From Cognatishimia sp. WU-CL00825 (GTDB taxonomy: Bacteria > Pseudomonadota > Alphaproteobacteria > Rhodobacterales > Rhodobacteraceae): a stretch of DNA of 64,000 bases. The notes below the pieces were generated by a model that saw nothing but the letters and a program-made list of their open reading frames with translations, did no database searches and was not told where the DNA came from. Where the stretch lies: assembly GCF_040364665.1 (NCBI RefSeq), contig NZ_BAABWX010000001.1:1798001-1862000 (forward strand), in the 5' to 3' direction. A program made the position numbers and the translations under genes. This document shows positions 28,186-36,807 of the stretch, piece by piece (the first letter of the stretch is position 1; every line of letters starts with the position of its first letter).

Positions 28186-29124
28186 TCAGATCGCGCCAAG
28201 AATGGCGTCGGCCGTCATTACATCAAGGTGAGCACCGCCACCGTTTTTGAAAATTGTAACTTCCTTTTCAGACGTTCGCCCGGAATGGCCAGCAGCAAAA
28301 TCGTAGAAGTCCGCAAGGACGTCTGATTCAGAAATGACACCTGCAGCAATCGGGATTATCAATTCCCCGATGTGGTGGATGGTGGTCTCGCGGCTGTCGA
28401 CAAATATGCGACCCTTTTGTAGCAATGCATCATCTGCCTCCCGCATTTCAGCGCGGAATGCGCCGATCAGATCGACATGTGTGCCGGGTTGCACCCACTC
28501 CCCCATAAGTACGGGAGTGTTGGACATGGTCGCGGTGACAATGATGTCAGATTGCGATGCGGCTAAAGGCAGATCCTGGATGGCCCTCACACTAACCTGA
28601 TCACTTTCAAAAGATTGCGCCAGCGCTTCGGCTTTTGAGTGTGTGCGGTTCCATATCAAAACCTGCCGCAGGGATGGGAACAATTGCGAATAGGCTGAGA
28701 TCACATTACGAGCCACAGCACCTGCGCCGACCACCAGCAAAGTTTCACTGTCTGGCCGCGCCAAGTAACGTGCGCCGAGTGCGCTATCAGCAGCAGTTTT
28801 CAGATCAGTGACCAGACCGCTATCGATAACAGCGCGAAGGCCACCGTTGGAATGATCAAACAACAGCATGGCCCCTTGGACTGAGGGCAAACCCTGCGCA
28901 GGGTTTTGCGCAAAAACCGTTACACTTTTCACGCCATAGCCAAGGCCTTCGATCCAGGCTGATCGACTAAGCAAAGAGCTACCGGGCTCTCCCAAGAAAA
29001 CGTCCTCGACCTTCGCCTTGGGCAGGCGGTGGCCTGCCTTCAGTGCCTCGGTCAAATTCAGCCAGTCCACCGGCGTGCTAAAATCGGTACGAGAGACATA
29101 GCGTGGCTGATTAGAGTGGGTCAT
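28186..29124 (-). CDS. Ornithine cyclodeaminase/mu-crystallin family enzyme
   Basis: A 312-residue NAD(P)-binding protein: [39 protein letters not shown] (dinucleotide fold), [28 protein letters not shown]. The family contains ornithine cyclodeaminase, alanine dehydrogenase and 1-pyrroline-2-carboxylate reductase. Beside an enolase-superfamily gene and proC, a pyrroline-2-carboxylate or similar imine reductase seems the likeliest role. That is inference from context. It overlaps the upstream ATPase by 4 bp (ATGA). Confidence 0.85.
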   Translation of the reverse strand: MTHSNQPRYVSRTDFSTPVDWLNLTEALKAGHRLPKAKVEDVFLGEPGSSLLSRSAWIEGLGYGVKSVTVFAQNPAQGLPSVQGAMLLFDHSNGGLRAVIDSGLVTDLKTAADSALGARYLARPDSETLLVVGAGAVARNVISAYSQLFPSLRQVLIWNRTHSKAEALAQSFESDQVSVRAIQDLPLAASQSDIIVTATMSNTPVLMGEWVQPGTHVDLIGAFRAEMREADDALLQKGRIFVDSRETTIHHIGELIIPIAAGVISESDVLADFYDFAAGHSGRTSEKEVTIFKNGGGAHLDVMTADAILGAI

Positions 29125-29858
29125 TTCTTCACCACATCCATGAACTGGCGTGTGACGGCATGCTGGGGGTTGTTGAACATTTGATCGGGTATGCCCTGTT
29201 CGACAATTTCACCATCGGCCATCAGCAAAACAGAATCCGCAACGGCTTGGGCAAACCCCATTTCATGGGTCACACAGACAATGGTCATTTTTTCTTTGGC
29301 GAGCTCCTGCATGACATCCAACACCTCAGAGATCATTTCAGGGTCAAGTGCCGAAGTCGGTTCGTCAAACAGCATCACTTCAGGCTTCAGGCAAAGAGCC
29401 CGCGCCAAAGCGACACGTTGTTTTTGACCGCCTGACAATTGATCGGGATACTTGTCAGCATGAATATCGACATGCATCTTTTTCAACTGATCCATGGCTT
29501 CGACTGTGGCCGCCGCCCGGCCACGCCCAACAGAACGCATCTGAGGAAGAACACAATTCTCCAAGATTGTTAGATGCGGGAAGAGATTAAAATTTTGAAA
29601 CACCATACCAACCTTTTTGCGCACGGCTTCCAGGTTTCTCGTGTCATCAGCGATATCTAAGCCAAGGACTTCGAGCTGCCCCGAAGCGATACTTTCAAGG
29701 CCGTTCATTGTCCGGATCAGAGTCGATTTCCCCGATCCAGAAGGCCCGCAAACCACCAGAGTTTGACCTTTTGGTATATCAAGGTTGATCTCTTTTAGGG
29801 CATGATGCGTGCCGTAGTATTTGTTTACGGATTTAACCGAAATCGCGGTATCAAGCAT
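29121..29858 (-). CDS. Polar amino-acid ABC transporter ATPase (copy A)
   Basis: A 245-residue GlnQ/AapP-type ATPase: [72 protein letters not shown] take the ATG at 29858, inside the end of the permease gene with an 8-bp overlap; a TTG two codons earlier is less likely. Being directly coupled to the permeases, this copy is the likelier partner of AapQM. Confidence 0.92.
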   Translation of the reverse strand: MLDTAISVKSVNKYYGTHHALKEINLDIPKGQTLVVCGPSGSGKSTLIRTMNGLESIASGQLEVLGLDIADDTRNLEAVRKKVGMVFQNFNLFPHLTILENCVLPQMRSVGRGRAAATVEAMDQLKKMHVDIHADKYPDQLSGGQKQRVALARALCLKPEVMLFDEPTSALDPEMISEVLDVMQELAKEKMTIVCVTHEMGFAQAVADSVLLMADGEIVEQGIPDQMFNNPQHAVTRQFMDVVKK

Positions 29859-30930
29859 GACCAACCCTCATTCTGTTTTCCAGCCAAGCGCCATAGCGCG
29901 ACAGACCAAAGACGAAGACGAAATATACCAAGGCTAAAAAGACGTAGACCTCTACAAATTGTTCGGTCCATTCCCCACCGCCAATGGCGGCATTGCCCGA
30001 CGCCATGACCTCAAAGAACCCGATGATTGTTACGATCGAGGTTTCTTTAAAGGTGATAACCGCTTGGTTGATGGTTGATGGCAACGTGTTGCGAAACGCT
30101 TGCGGCAGCAGGATGTCTACCACCAGCGACCAGTATGGCATGCCCAAAGCAGCAGCGGCTTCTTCCTGACCTTGCGACGTAGACTGTAAACCTGCACGAA
30201 TGATTTCAGCTTGGTAAACAGCAAAGAAGACAGCAAAGGCAATCACAACACGCCCAAGTTTGTTGCCCTCAAGCCAATCGGGCACGAGCAATGGCACAAC
30301 TACAGCAGCAGCGAACAAGACAGCCAAGAGTGGCAACGACCGAACCAAATCGATAAATAGCCCAGCTCCCTTTGCGATCACTGGCAAGCTAGAGCGTCGG
30401 GCCAATGCGAAGACAACAGCCAGCGGCATGCCGAGAACGAAAACCGCAGAGAAGATAAAGATCGTAAGTGACAATCCACCCCACTGTTCCGAAGTCACCA
30501 GCGGCAAACCAGCAAAGCCACCACGCATCAGCAGAACAAAAGCGCCGAACCCGATAACCCAAAGGGCTGGTAGCTTTTTAATTGACCATAAGGATGGCAG
30601 GCACGAAAGGCCAATTGTCAGGATCACGACCAAGCAGGCCAAGGTTGACCGCCACTGTTCATCGTAAGGATAGAGGCCAAACATTATCAAACGGCCTCGA
30701 TCTTGGATAACGGCCCAACAGGCACCTGCGCCGTGACCGCAGTGTTCTTTGTCATCGACGGACCAGATGGCATCCAAGACGGCCCAATTGGAAAGCTTTA
30801 CACAAATCCAGATAAGCAGGGCGCCAAAGAGGACGGAAAACACTGAGTTGAGCCAAGTGGAGAAGAAGTGTTTCTTCAACCAATTGCCAAAACCCTGTTT
30901 TGGTAACGGAGGGACAACTGAAGTAGACAT
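29851..30930 (-). CDS. General amino-acid ABC permease, AapM-like
   Basis: A 359-residue inner-membrane permease with several hydrophobic helices before the transport core, as in the AapM group, which is longer than HisM-type permeases. The core has GGLSLTIFIFSAVF, ARRSSLPVIAKGAGLFIDLVRSLPL and the EAA-like loop AAAALGMPYWSLVVDILLPQAFRNTLP. It lies 1 bp after AapQ. Confidence 0.9.
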   Translation of the reverse strand: MSTSVVPPLPKQGFGNWLKKHFFSTWLNSVFSVLFGALLIWICVKLSNWAVLDAIWSVDDKEHCGHGAGACWAVIQDRGRLIMFGLYPYDEQWRSTLACLVVILTIGLSCLPSLWSIKKLPALWVIGFGAFVLLMRGGFAGLPLVTSEQWGGLSLTIFIFSAVFVLGMPLAVVFALARRSSLPVIAKGAGLFIDLVRSLPLLAVLFAAAVVVPLLVPDWLEGNKLGRVVIAFAVFFAVYQAEIIRAGLQSTSQGQEEAAAALGMPYWSLVVDILLPQAFRNTLPSTINQAVITFKETSIVTIIGFFEVMASGNAAIGGGEWTEQFVEVYVFLALVYFVFVFGLSRYGAWLENRMRVGHA

Positions 30931-30931
30931 G

Positions 30932-32065
30932 CTAGCTTCTCCCTTTGAGTTTTAGGCGTGAGTTCAACAGGTTCATTGCAAAACCGATGGAGTAGTTCAC
31001 AACAATGAAGCCCCCCATTAACAGAGCCAAAAGCTCCATGGTTTGGCCGGACTGGTTGATCGACGTAGATACAATGGCAAAGTAGTCTGGATATCCGATG
31101 GCAATGCCAACGGTCGTCCCTTTCATGAGCCAAACATACTGGTTGGACAGCGATGGCAGCATCGCACGGAAAGCCAGCGGAATACGGATATAACGGTTGA
31201 TCTGGAACGACGACATGCCCAGCGCAGACCCGGCTTCCAGCTTGCCCTTATCAACGGAGATAAGCCCGCCACGGATGATCTCACCAATGTAAGACGCGCC
31301 GAATAGAGTCAGACCAATCAAAAGCGCAGAAAATTCAGGTTTCAGGGAAACGCCACCGACAAAACGTAGACCTTTTAGCTCCGGCACAGACCACAAAGCA
31401 ACATCAGCTTCCCGTCCGGTCATTAGCAAAACTACAAAAAGCGCGACAGCAGCCAGTATCGCAAGCGGTAGGCGCAATCCGGTTTTTTTGAATTTAAAAG
31501 ACTTCAGTCCAAATCCGATCGCAACACAGCCGATCAAGAAAAGAACGATATCCAAACCAGACAAGCTAGGGGCCGGTAGCATTAAACCCCGATTGGAAAA
31601 GAACGCCATGTCTGCAAGTGAATATGCCTGACGTGGCCCTGGCAAATGCGTTAAAATAGCGTACCAGAAAAAGACTTGCAGAATGACCGGCACGTTGCGG
31701 AACACTTCAACATAAGTGGTGCCAACCAGCTTCATCAAACTGTTGCTCGAGATGCGCATCAACGCCAAAAACAAACCAAGCAGCGTTGCGAAAAATAGGG
31801 TCATGAACCCGACAAGCAGCGTATTCAGCAAACCAGCGAAAAGCACTTGCGTGTATGTGGATCTCGGTCCGACATCGGTTAGGGAAAAACTAACAGGCCA
31901 TCCTGTGGTTTGGTTTAGAAACCCAAATCCGGTCGCAATACCCTGATCGGCGATATTCGTGCGCCCAACGATGATCATTGCGAGAATGAGCAATACCACT
32001 ACAGTAACGAACATTACTTGCACTGCAGTTCTTCTGAATTTTTGTGAGGTAAAGAGCGTGGTCAT
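30932..32065 (-). CDS. General amino-acid ABC permease, AapQ-like
   Basis: A 377-residue inner-membrane permease of the AapQ type, with FAGLLNTLLVGFMTLFFATLLG, YVEVFRNVPVILQVFFWYAIL and an EAA loop in AGSALGMSSFQINRYIRIPLAFRAMLPSLSN (start and end quoted separately: AGSALGMSSF, IPLAFRAMLP). ATG at 32065 has aaagggg upstream; a frame opening at 32101 would begin inside the terminator hairpin. The gene follows that terminator, so it is read through at lower level than the binding protein. Confidence 0.85.
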   Translation of the reverse strand: MTTLFTSQKFRRTAVQVMFVTVVVLLILAMIIVGRTNIADQGIATGFGFLNQTTGWPVSFSLTDVGPRSTYTQVLFAGLLNTLLVGFMTLFFATLLGLFLALMRISSNSLMKLVGTTYVEVFRNVPVILQVFFWYAILTHLPGPRQAYSLADMAFFSNRGLMLPAPSLSGLDIVLFLIGCVAIGFGLKSFKFKKTGLRLPLAILAAVALFVVLLMTGREADVALWSVPELKGLRFVGGVSLKPEFSALLIGLTLFGASYIGEIIRGGLISVDKGKLEAGSALGMSSFQINRYIRIPLAFRAMLPSLSNQYVWLMKGTTVGIAIGYPDYFAIVSTSINQSGQTMELLALLMGGFIVVNYSIGFAMNLLNSRLKLKGRS

Positions 32066-32083
32066 GATGGCCCCTTTTTCTGG

Positions 32084-32112
32084 AAAAAAAAGGGCGCGCA
32101 CGGAGCGCGCCC
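32084..32112 (-). terminator. Intra-operon terminator after the binding-protein gene
   Basis: On the minus strand gggcgcgc and gcgcgccc form a perfect 8-bp stem with a 5-nt loop, followed directly by eight T. It is a textbook intrinsic terminator placed between binding protein and permease, so probably a partial terminator that keeps the binding protein in excess. Confidence 0.85.
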
Positions 32113-32121
32113 AATCGGGGA

Positions 32122-33156
32122 TTAGTCAAGAACCAGCGGGTAAAGCAGACCGCCATTGTTCCAGAGGTTGTTCAAGCCACGTGGTAGTTTGTAGCGAGAG
32201 CCGTCGCCGACGGTACGGTCGTAAATTTGACCATAGTTACCAACGGTTTTAATCACGTTGTAAGCCCAGTCATCTTGCAGACCAAGACGCGTGCCCACGC
32301 CAGGTGTCACACCCAGCAAACGCTCAACCGTTGCCGACGGTGGGTTGGCTTTCATTTCGTCAACGTTTTCAGACGTGATACCGTTTTCTTCTGCCAGCAG
32401 CAGAGCAGTTACCATCCAGTTGATGACATCAAGGAAATCATCCTCGCCTTGGCGAACAACAATGCCTTCTGGCTCTAGCTTGATAACATCGCCAATGATT
32501 GTGAAATCATCCGGGTTTGGTGCATTTACGCGCGTTGACGACAGGAACGGGCCAAAGCCAGCTATCGCATCACAACGTCCAGCATATAGGGCAGCACGCA
32601 ACTCTTCGCCTTTTTCAAACGACAGCGGTTGATATTCGATGCCGTTGGTTTCCATGTAGTCAGCCAGAACGCGTTCTACCGTTGTCCCCGCATTGACGCA
32701 GAATACGCCGCCTGCGAGATCAGAGATGCTTTCTGCACTCAAATCAGACCGGGACATCACATAGAAGGGGCCGATGAAGTATGGGCGGGAGTATTGCAGG
32801 CCCAGCTCGGTATCCCGTGTCATAGTCCAACCGGTCACTTTGATAATGACATCAATATCACCAGATTGGATCGCTGGGAAACGCTGCGCCCAGCTGATTG
32901 GAATGATTTGTGCTTTGTCAGGGCTGCCCAAGATGGCGGTTGCCAGCGCACGACACATTTCGATGTCAAAACCCTGCCATTCGCCCTGCGCGTCAACTTC
33001 GGCAAATCCAAGATAGCTGCCGTTGTGGCCCGTGCAAAGCAGGCTGTCGCGTGCTTTGATCTCGCCCAACACACCTTCATCTTGTGCCTGCGCAGAGGTT
33101 GCACCGGCAAATGCCAGCGATGCAACAGTTGCAAGTTTCATTAGTTTATTAAGCAT
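32122..33156 (-). CDS. General amino-acid ABC binding protein, AapJ-like
   Basis: A 344-residue exported binding protein: signal peptide MLNKLMKLATVASLAFAGATSAQA, then LGEIKARDSLLCTGHNGSYL, WQGFDIEMCRALA and the long C-terminal region typical of AapJ (NYGQIYDRTVGDGSRYKLPRG split as NYGQIYDRTVG and YKLPRGLNNLW). Family members bind many L-amino acids. The presence of specific enzymes in the operon suggests a narrower diet here. Confidence 0.92.
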   Translation of the reverse strand: MLNKLMKLATVASLAFAGATSAQAQDEGVLGEIKARDSLLCTGHNGSYLGFAEVDAQGEWQGFDIEMCRALATAILGSPDKAQIIPISWAQRFPAIQSGDIDVIIKVTGWTMTRDTELGLQYSRPYFIGPFYVMSRSDLSAESISDLAGGVFCVNAGTTVERVLADYMETNGIEYQPLSFEKGEELRAALYAGRCDAIAGFGPFLSSTRVNAPNPDDFTIIGDVIKLEPEGIVVRQGEDDFLDVINWMVTALLLAEENGITSENVDEMKANPPSATVERLLGVTPGVGTRLGLQDDWAYNVIKTVGNYGQIYDRTVGDGSRYKLPRGLNNLWNNGGLLYPLVLD

Positions 33157-33215
33157 GTAACTCTCCGTTGGTATTTTGAATTTTAGGATGGCCTTGTTGG
33201 CTCTTGGACAAATTG

Positions 33216-34340
33216 TCAGTGAGTGGTTTCAAAATGCACCGTCACCTGATCCTTAGGCAGGAAGCACCCAAGTCCTGAAATTTTCGGAAGTGAAAACTGA
33301 CCAGGCGAGCCAGATGACGATACAAAGTTGAGCTGCTCGAAGAACACCTGATGAACGTAGTGACGTTCAACATGCGCAATGTCTTTGCTAGCCGCTGCCA
33401 AATGGCAGGCAGCGATCAGAGCAACTGAGGTCGACGAAACTTCGAGCGTTAAGCGAGTTTCACTATTGGCGATAAGGCGCTGCAATTCTTGAACACGGGA
33501 GATCCCTCCCACTGCAACCGGGGCCGTCTGAAGAAACGGAACCATAACCTCCTCGACTAATTTTTGGTGGAGCTCATCACGATATTCAGCCTCGGTGGCC
33601 ATCAACGGGACTCCATTCTTAACCAGCGTTGTCATGCCTGCGTAATCATGTGCCGCGACAGGCGATTGAAATGCCTCGATGCGATCGCGCGGCAACGCAT
33701 CAAAGAGCCGCAAAGCTTGGTCAGCAGAGTACTTGTAAACCCCATCGACAATGAGCTTGTAAGGTTCAGGCAGCGCTGCCAACGCGGCCATCACCCGCTG
33801 GACGTCATCCTCAATGGGCAGCGCACCAACCTTCATCTTCAAAACCTGAAAACCCGCATCAGCCATAGATCGCATTTCGGCCTGTAAATCTTGCAGGGTT
33901 TTCTGCTGACCATAGAGGCCACCACTGCCATACAGTTGGAACTCACCAGCCGCGTTCGGATCAATAGCTTGCCAAAGGGGTACGTCTGAACTTTGCGCTT
34001 TCAGATCCCAGATTGCGATATCAATGCCTGACAATGCGGACATCAACATGCCATGACGCGCCGTCAAAGTGGCGCGGACAATTTGTTGCTGCGCCACATC
34101 AAACGCGTCTTCAACAGCAATGCCAACGAAATGAGGAATAACTTCTGTGCGCAAGAACGCCATAAGCGCGTCGGGTGCTGTGTCAAAACACCAACACTCA
34201 CCCAATCCCACCTGCCCATTGCTATCAACAATCTCGACAAAGACCGCATACTTTTGGGTCCAGCGGATTGCAGGATTCCAGATTTTACCACCCAGATCAT
34301 TGCAATGAGAAGAGACTCGAATTTGACTGATCGTGGTCAC
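33216..34340 (-). CDS. Enolase-superfamily enzyme (mandelate racemase/muconate lactonising type)
   Basis: A 374-residue MLE/MR-type enzyme. The KxK acid-base motif appears in VLKMKVGA and the first metal ligand in LIVDGVYKYS. The strand that normally reads xEqP with the second metal ligand reads IEAFQSPVAAHD, so a Glu is apparently Gln. The third strand has LMATEAEY. The enzyme starts with GTG overlapping the GntR stop (GTGA). Superfamily members racemise, epimerise or dehydrate carboxylates; a cis-3-hydroxyproline dehydratase of this superfamily is known from marine alphaproteobacteria, and the reductase genes nearby would fit. Function not proven. Confidence 0.8.
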   Translation of the reverse strand: MTTISQIRVSSHCNDLGGKIWNPAIRWTQKYAVFVEIVDSNGQVGLGECWCFDTAPDALMAFLRTEVIPHFVGIAVEDAFDVAQQQIVRATLTARHGMLMSALSGIDIAIWDLKAQSSDVPLWQAIDPNAAGEFQLYGSGGLYGQQKTLQDLQAEMRSMADAGFQVLKMKVGALPIEDDVQRVMAALAALPEPYKLIVDGVYKYSADQALRLFDALPRDRIEAFQSPVAAHDYAGMTTLVKNGVPLMATEAEYRDELHQKLVEEVMVPFLQTAPVAVGGISRVQELQRLIANSETRLTLEVSSTSVALIAACHLAAASKDIAHVERHYVHQVFFEQLNFVSSSGSPGQFSLPKISGLGCFLPKDQVTVHFETTH

Positions 34341-35065
34341 GGGCGTGTCCTTGCGCCACGGGAATCGGTCGTTTCGAACTGAAAGTCATCGTCAGATCTA
34401 TATTGCAAAGCCTTCAGAAAGCGGTCGTGGAATTGAAGCGTGTGTTCGTGCGCAATGCGATCTGCCAAGGCAACATCTTGCGCTTCGATGGCATCAACAA
34501 AGTCGTCATGTTGATCATCCAAGACATCCCAACGCCCCTGTGCATCCAAAAAGTTAATGTGGATGTGCAACAAACGTCGCGCCTCCGATAAGAGCTCGCC
34601 ATACTGGCGCACGACGTATGGATTTTTTCCCGCAAGAGCGACAGCGTTGTGAAACTCAAAGTTCGCCTGAAGGGTTTCAAACGCTTTCGCAGAGTGAACA
34701 GCGTCACGATATTGGTCTGATAACTTACGCAAGTTGACCAAGTCACCTGCGCTGCGATTGCGAGCTGCAAGGCGGGTTGCATAGCGCTGTTGTAAATCCA
34801 ACGCCTCTATGAAGTTTGAGAAGTTCATCAAATCAACAGGGGCAACGATGGTCGTTCGGTTTGGCAATGCCTCCACCAAACGTTCCGCCAGCAACCGATT
34901 GAGAACTTCGCGAATGGGCGACCGAGAAACGTTGAAACGCTTGGAAAGCCCTGTCTCATCAAGAGGCGTACCTGGTTCCAACGCCAACGTTAGAATCTCG
35001 CGACGCAGCACATTGCAAATCTCAGTCGCGGCCGAGCCACGTTGATAAGACTTGGTTTCAGTCAT
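34337..35065 (-). CDS. GntR-family (FadR/FCD-type) transcriptional regulator
   Basis: A 242-residue regulator with an N-terminal winged helix (residues of about 8-75: LDETGLSKRFNVSRSPIREVLNRL) and an all-helical FCD effector domain. The ATG at 35065 has gagggtgg upstream; longer frames lack a site. It is first gene of the leftward operon and overlaps the enolase-superfamily gene. The dyad at 35109-35132 is its likely operator, implying autoregulation and control of uptake by the substrate. Confidence 0.9.
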   Translation of the reverse strand: MTETKSYQRGSAATEICNVLRREILTLALEPGTPLDETGLSKRFNVSRSPIREVLNRLLAERLVEALPNRTTIVAPVDLMNFSNFIEALDLQQRYATRLAARNRSAGDLVNLRKLSDQYRDAVHSAKAFETLQANFEFHNAVALAGKNPYVVRQYGELLSEARRLLHIHINFLDAQGRWDVLDDQHDDFVDAIEAQDVALADRIAHEHTLQFHDRFLKALQYRSDDDFQFETTDSRGARTRP

Positions 35066-35108
35066 GTGTTTTCCACCCTCAAAGTAAAAATAAGCACGCG
35101 CTCGAATC

Positions 35109-35132
35109 ATTGCATACAATCTGCATGCAATA
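35109..35132. promoter_or_regulatory. Candidate GntR operator
   Basis: attgcat and atgcaat (35109-35115, 35126-35132) form a dyad, with two TTGCATRCA-like units in between. It is 44 bp upstream of the GntR start, fitting autoregulation. Confidence 0.5.
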
Positions 35133-35481
35133 TGACAAGGCAGAGAACTTGTGTCTACCCAAGTTCAAATAAGAATTATTAGTTATTACTTACAGTAAGT
35201 TAAAGTAAAATCCCCCGTCTCTTTATATAGATAAGGCTTAGATCCACTCTTCAGCCGCGTTAATGAGTTCATCGATTCTTTACGATGAAGTTGCCGTTTA
35301 AACTTGAAATGCCTGCTTACTAGGATAGGCGAGCAAAGAGCATCGCCGACAGACAGCTGGTGGAAACAACAGTAGCAAAAGTAACTTCGCTCAATGCCCC
35401 CTTTGGGCCGACTACATCAACTTTCAAAAGGTAGAGACGGCTATTATTTGAATTCCGCTTCTTAGCGCGGAACTGAAACCG
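35133..35481. other. Gene-free stretch upstream of the GntR operon
   Basis: About 350 AT-rich bases. It should carry the promoter of the GntR operon at its left end. I see no gene, RNA or clear repeat in the rest. Confidence 0.5.
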
Positions 35482-35706
35482 ATGCGAAACGCAGCGAAAG
35501 TCAGCTATCCGCCCGTTGTGAAATTCGTTTGTGATCGCTTTGTGCTGGCATCGGCAGAGGAGAAGATCCGCATTGTGCTGGCTGGGATGCGCGGTGAAGA
35601 AAGCATATCAGCGCTGTGCCGTCGGGAAGGCATCGCGGAGAGCCTGTATTACAATTGGTTGAAAGAGTTACTCAAAGCAGGCAAACGCCGCCGATCTGAC
35701 GCTTGA
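35482..35706 (+). pseudogene. IS3-type transposase orfA fragment fused to a dispersed repeat
   Basis: The frame encodes 74 residues. The second half, EEKIRIVLAGMRGEESISAL then CRREGIAESLYYNW, is the helix-turn-helix of an IS3-family orfA. The first half is encoded by a repeat also found at 53489-53552 and has no transposase character. The protein stops soon after KELLKAGKRR, and no orfB follows. It is a relic; the repeat probably fused to it at an insertion or deletion. Confidence 0.7.
35491..35554 (+). repeat. Dispersed 64-bp repeat, copy A
   Basis: Starts gcagcgaaagtcagct and matches 53489-53552 at 56 of 64 positions. Both copies sit at the edge of foreign-looking DNA, next to a transposase fragment here and a reverse transcriptase there. 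Confidence 0.8.
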
Positions 35707-35760
35707 GAACCGCCTTCTCAAAATTTCACAAAGTTACTAAGTGCGCTTCGATAAGTGGTT

Positions 35761-36690
35761 TCAAGTCCGTGAGAGTGACCCCGAGAGTTTTCCAGCTGAA
35801 ACCAGGGCTTGCACTTCGACGATCATTGTCTCGCGCACAGCCTGCACGGCCTCAGACATGACCCGATCAGGCAACCAGCACAACGAATGCACGCGGGAAA
35901 CCGACGGCTCGATGACAGGCCGGGCCCATAAATGCCGCGCGGCGATCCGATCAAGCCAATATGTTGTCGGCACGATGCTACACGCAAGTCCCTTTTCGAC
36001 CAGAGCCCCAATGACGTTGATACTGCCGGTTTGATATTTGACATTCAAAGTGGTGCCGATGCCACGTGCCGTATCTTCCAACCGGCGTCGCAAATCGTGG
36101 CTGTGAAATGGCAGGACAAGCGGTTGCGCTGCGGCCTCCGAGAAAGAAATGGGCTTGGAGCTTTCGCCTTGATTCGCGCGGCTAACAAAGTGGAATGACT
36201 CCTCAAACAACGGCACAGATTGGACTTCGGGCAGGTCCGTGGCGGCATTGGGGATGACAGCCAGATCGGCCGCCTCGCGCATCAAAGCAACCCCTGCCGA
36301 CTCGGAAGAATGGTCGCCGATATGCAACGCAACCTTGGGATATTCTTTCTCTATGCGTGGATAGAGGTCCACGGCGAGCGCCGGTGCGAGCGACGCAACC
36401 ACTGCGAGTTCTACACTTCCTGAAACGTCATCATCCCCGTATTGAATAGCTGTTTTTATGGCCTCGATACGACGAATAACTTCTGCCGCTTCGACGCGCA
36501 GTTTCTTGCCGGCTGTGGTAAGGGTGACACCCCGAGAGTGTCGCTCAAATAACGACACCTGAAGTTCGTGTTCAAGTTGCTGGATCTGCTTGCTGAGCGC
36601 GGGTTGTGCAATGCCCAACTCCAGCGCTGCGCCAGACATCGACCCTTCGCGGCAGATTGATAAAAACTGGTAGAGTTGGCGCGGACGCAA
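35761..36690 (-). CDS. LysR-family transcriptional regulator
   Basis: A 309-residue LysR protein: N-terminal helix-turn-helix QLYQFLSICREGSMSGAALE followed by LGIAQPALSKQIQQLE, and an effector domain from about residue 90. The start is TTG (36690) with aggaga 7 bp upstream; no ATG lies in frame nearby. It diverges from the tctC gene at 36808, the standard layout for LysR control of the adjacent transporter, sulfatase and oxidase operon. Confidence 0.9.
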   Translation of the reverse strand: MRPRQLYQFLSICREGSMSGAALELGIAQPALSKQIQQLEHELQVSLFERHSRGVTLTTAGKKLRVEAAEVIRRIEAIKTAIQYGDDDVSGSVELAVVASLAPALAVDLYPRIEKEYPKVALHIGDHSSESAGVALMREAADLAVIPNAATDLPEVQSVPLFEESFHFVSRANQGESSKPISFSEAAAQPLVLPFHSHDLRRRLEDTARGIGTTLNVKYQTGSINVIGALVEKGLACSIVPTTYWLDRIAARHLWARPVIEPSVSRVHSLCWLPDRVMSEAVQAVRETMIVEVQALVSAGKLSGSLSRT

Positions 36691-36712
36691 GTGACTTCTC
36701 CTATAACCAAAA

Positions 36713-36744
36713 GGGAATATCTAATATAGTAAAGTAATATTTCC
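36713..36744. promoter_or_regulatory. Candidate LysR binding region
   Basis: gggaatat and atatttcc form an imperfect dyad 23 bp from the LysR start and 64 bp from the tctC start, within the divergent AT-rich promoter region. Confidence 0.35.
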
Positions 36745-36807
36745 AGGTCTATCTACTATTTAATAACGTCGGGTTTGTTCAACGTCGTTGAGCGAAAGGG
36801 AGGAACT

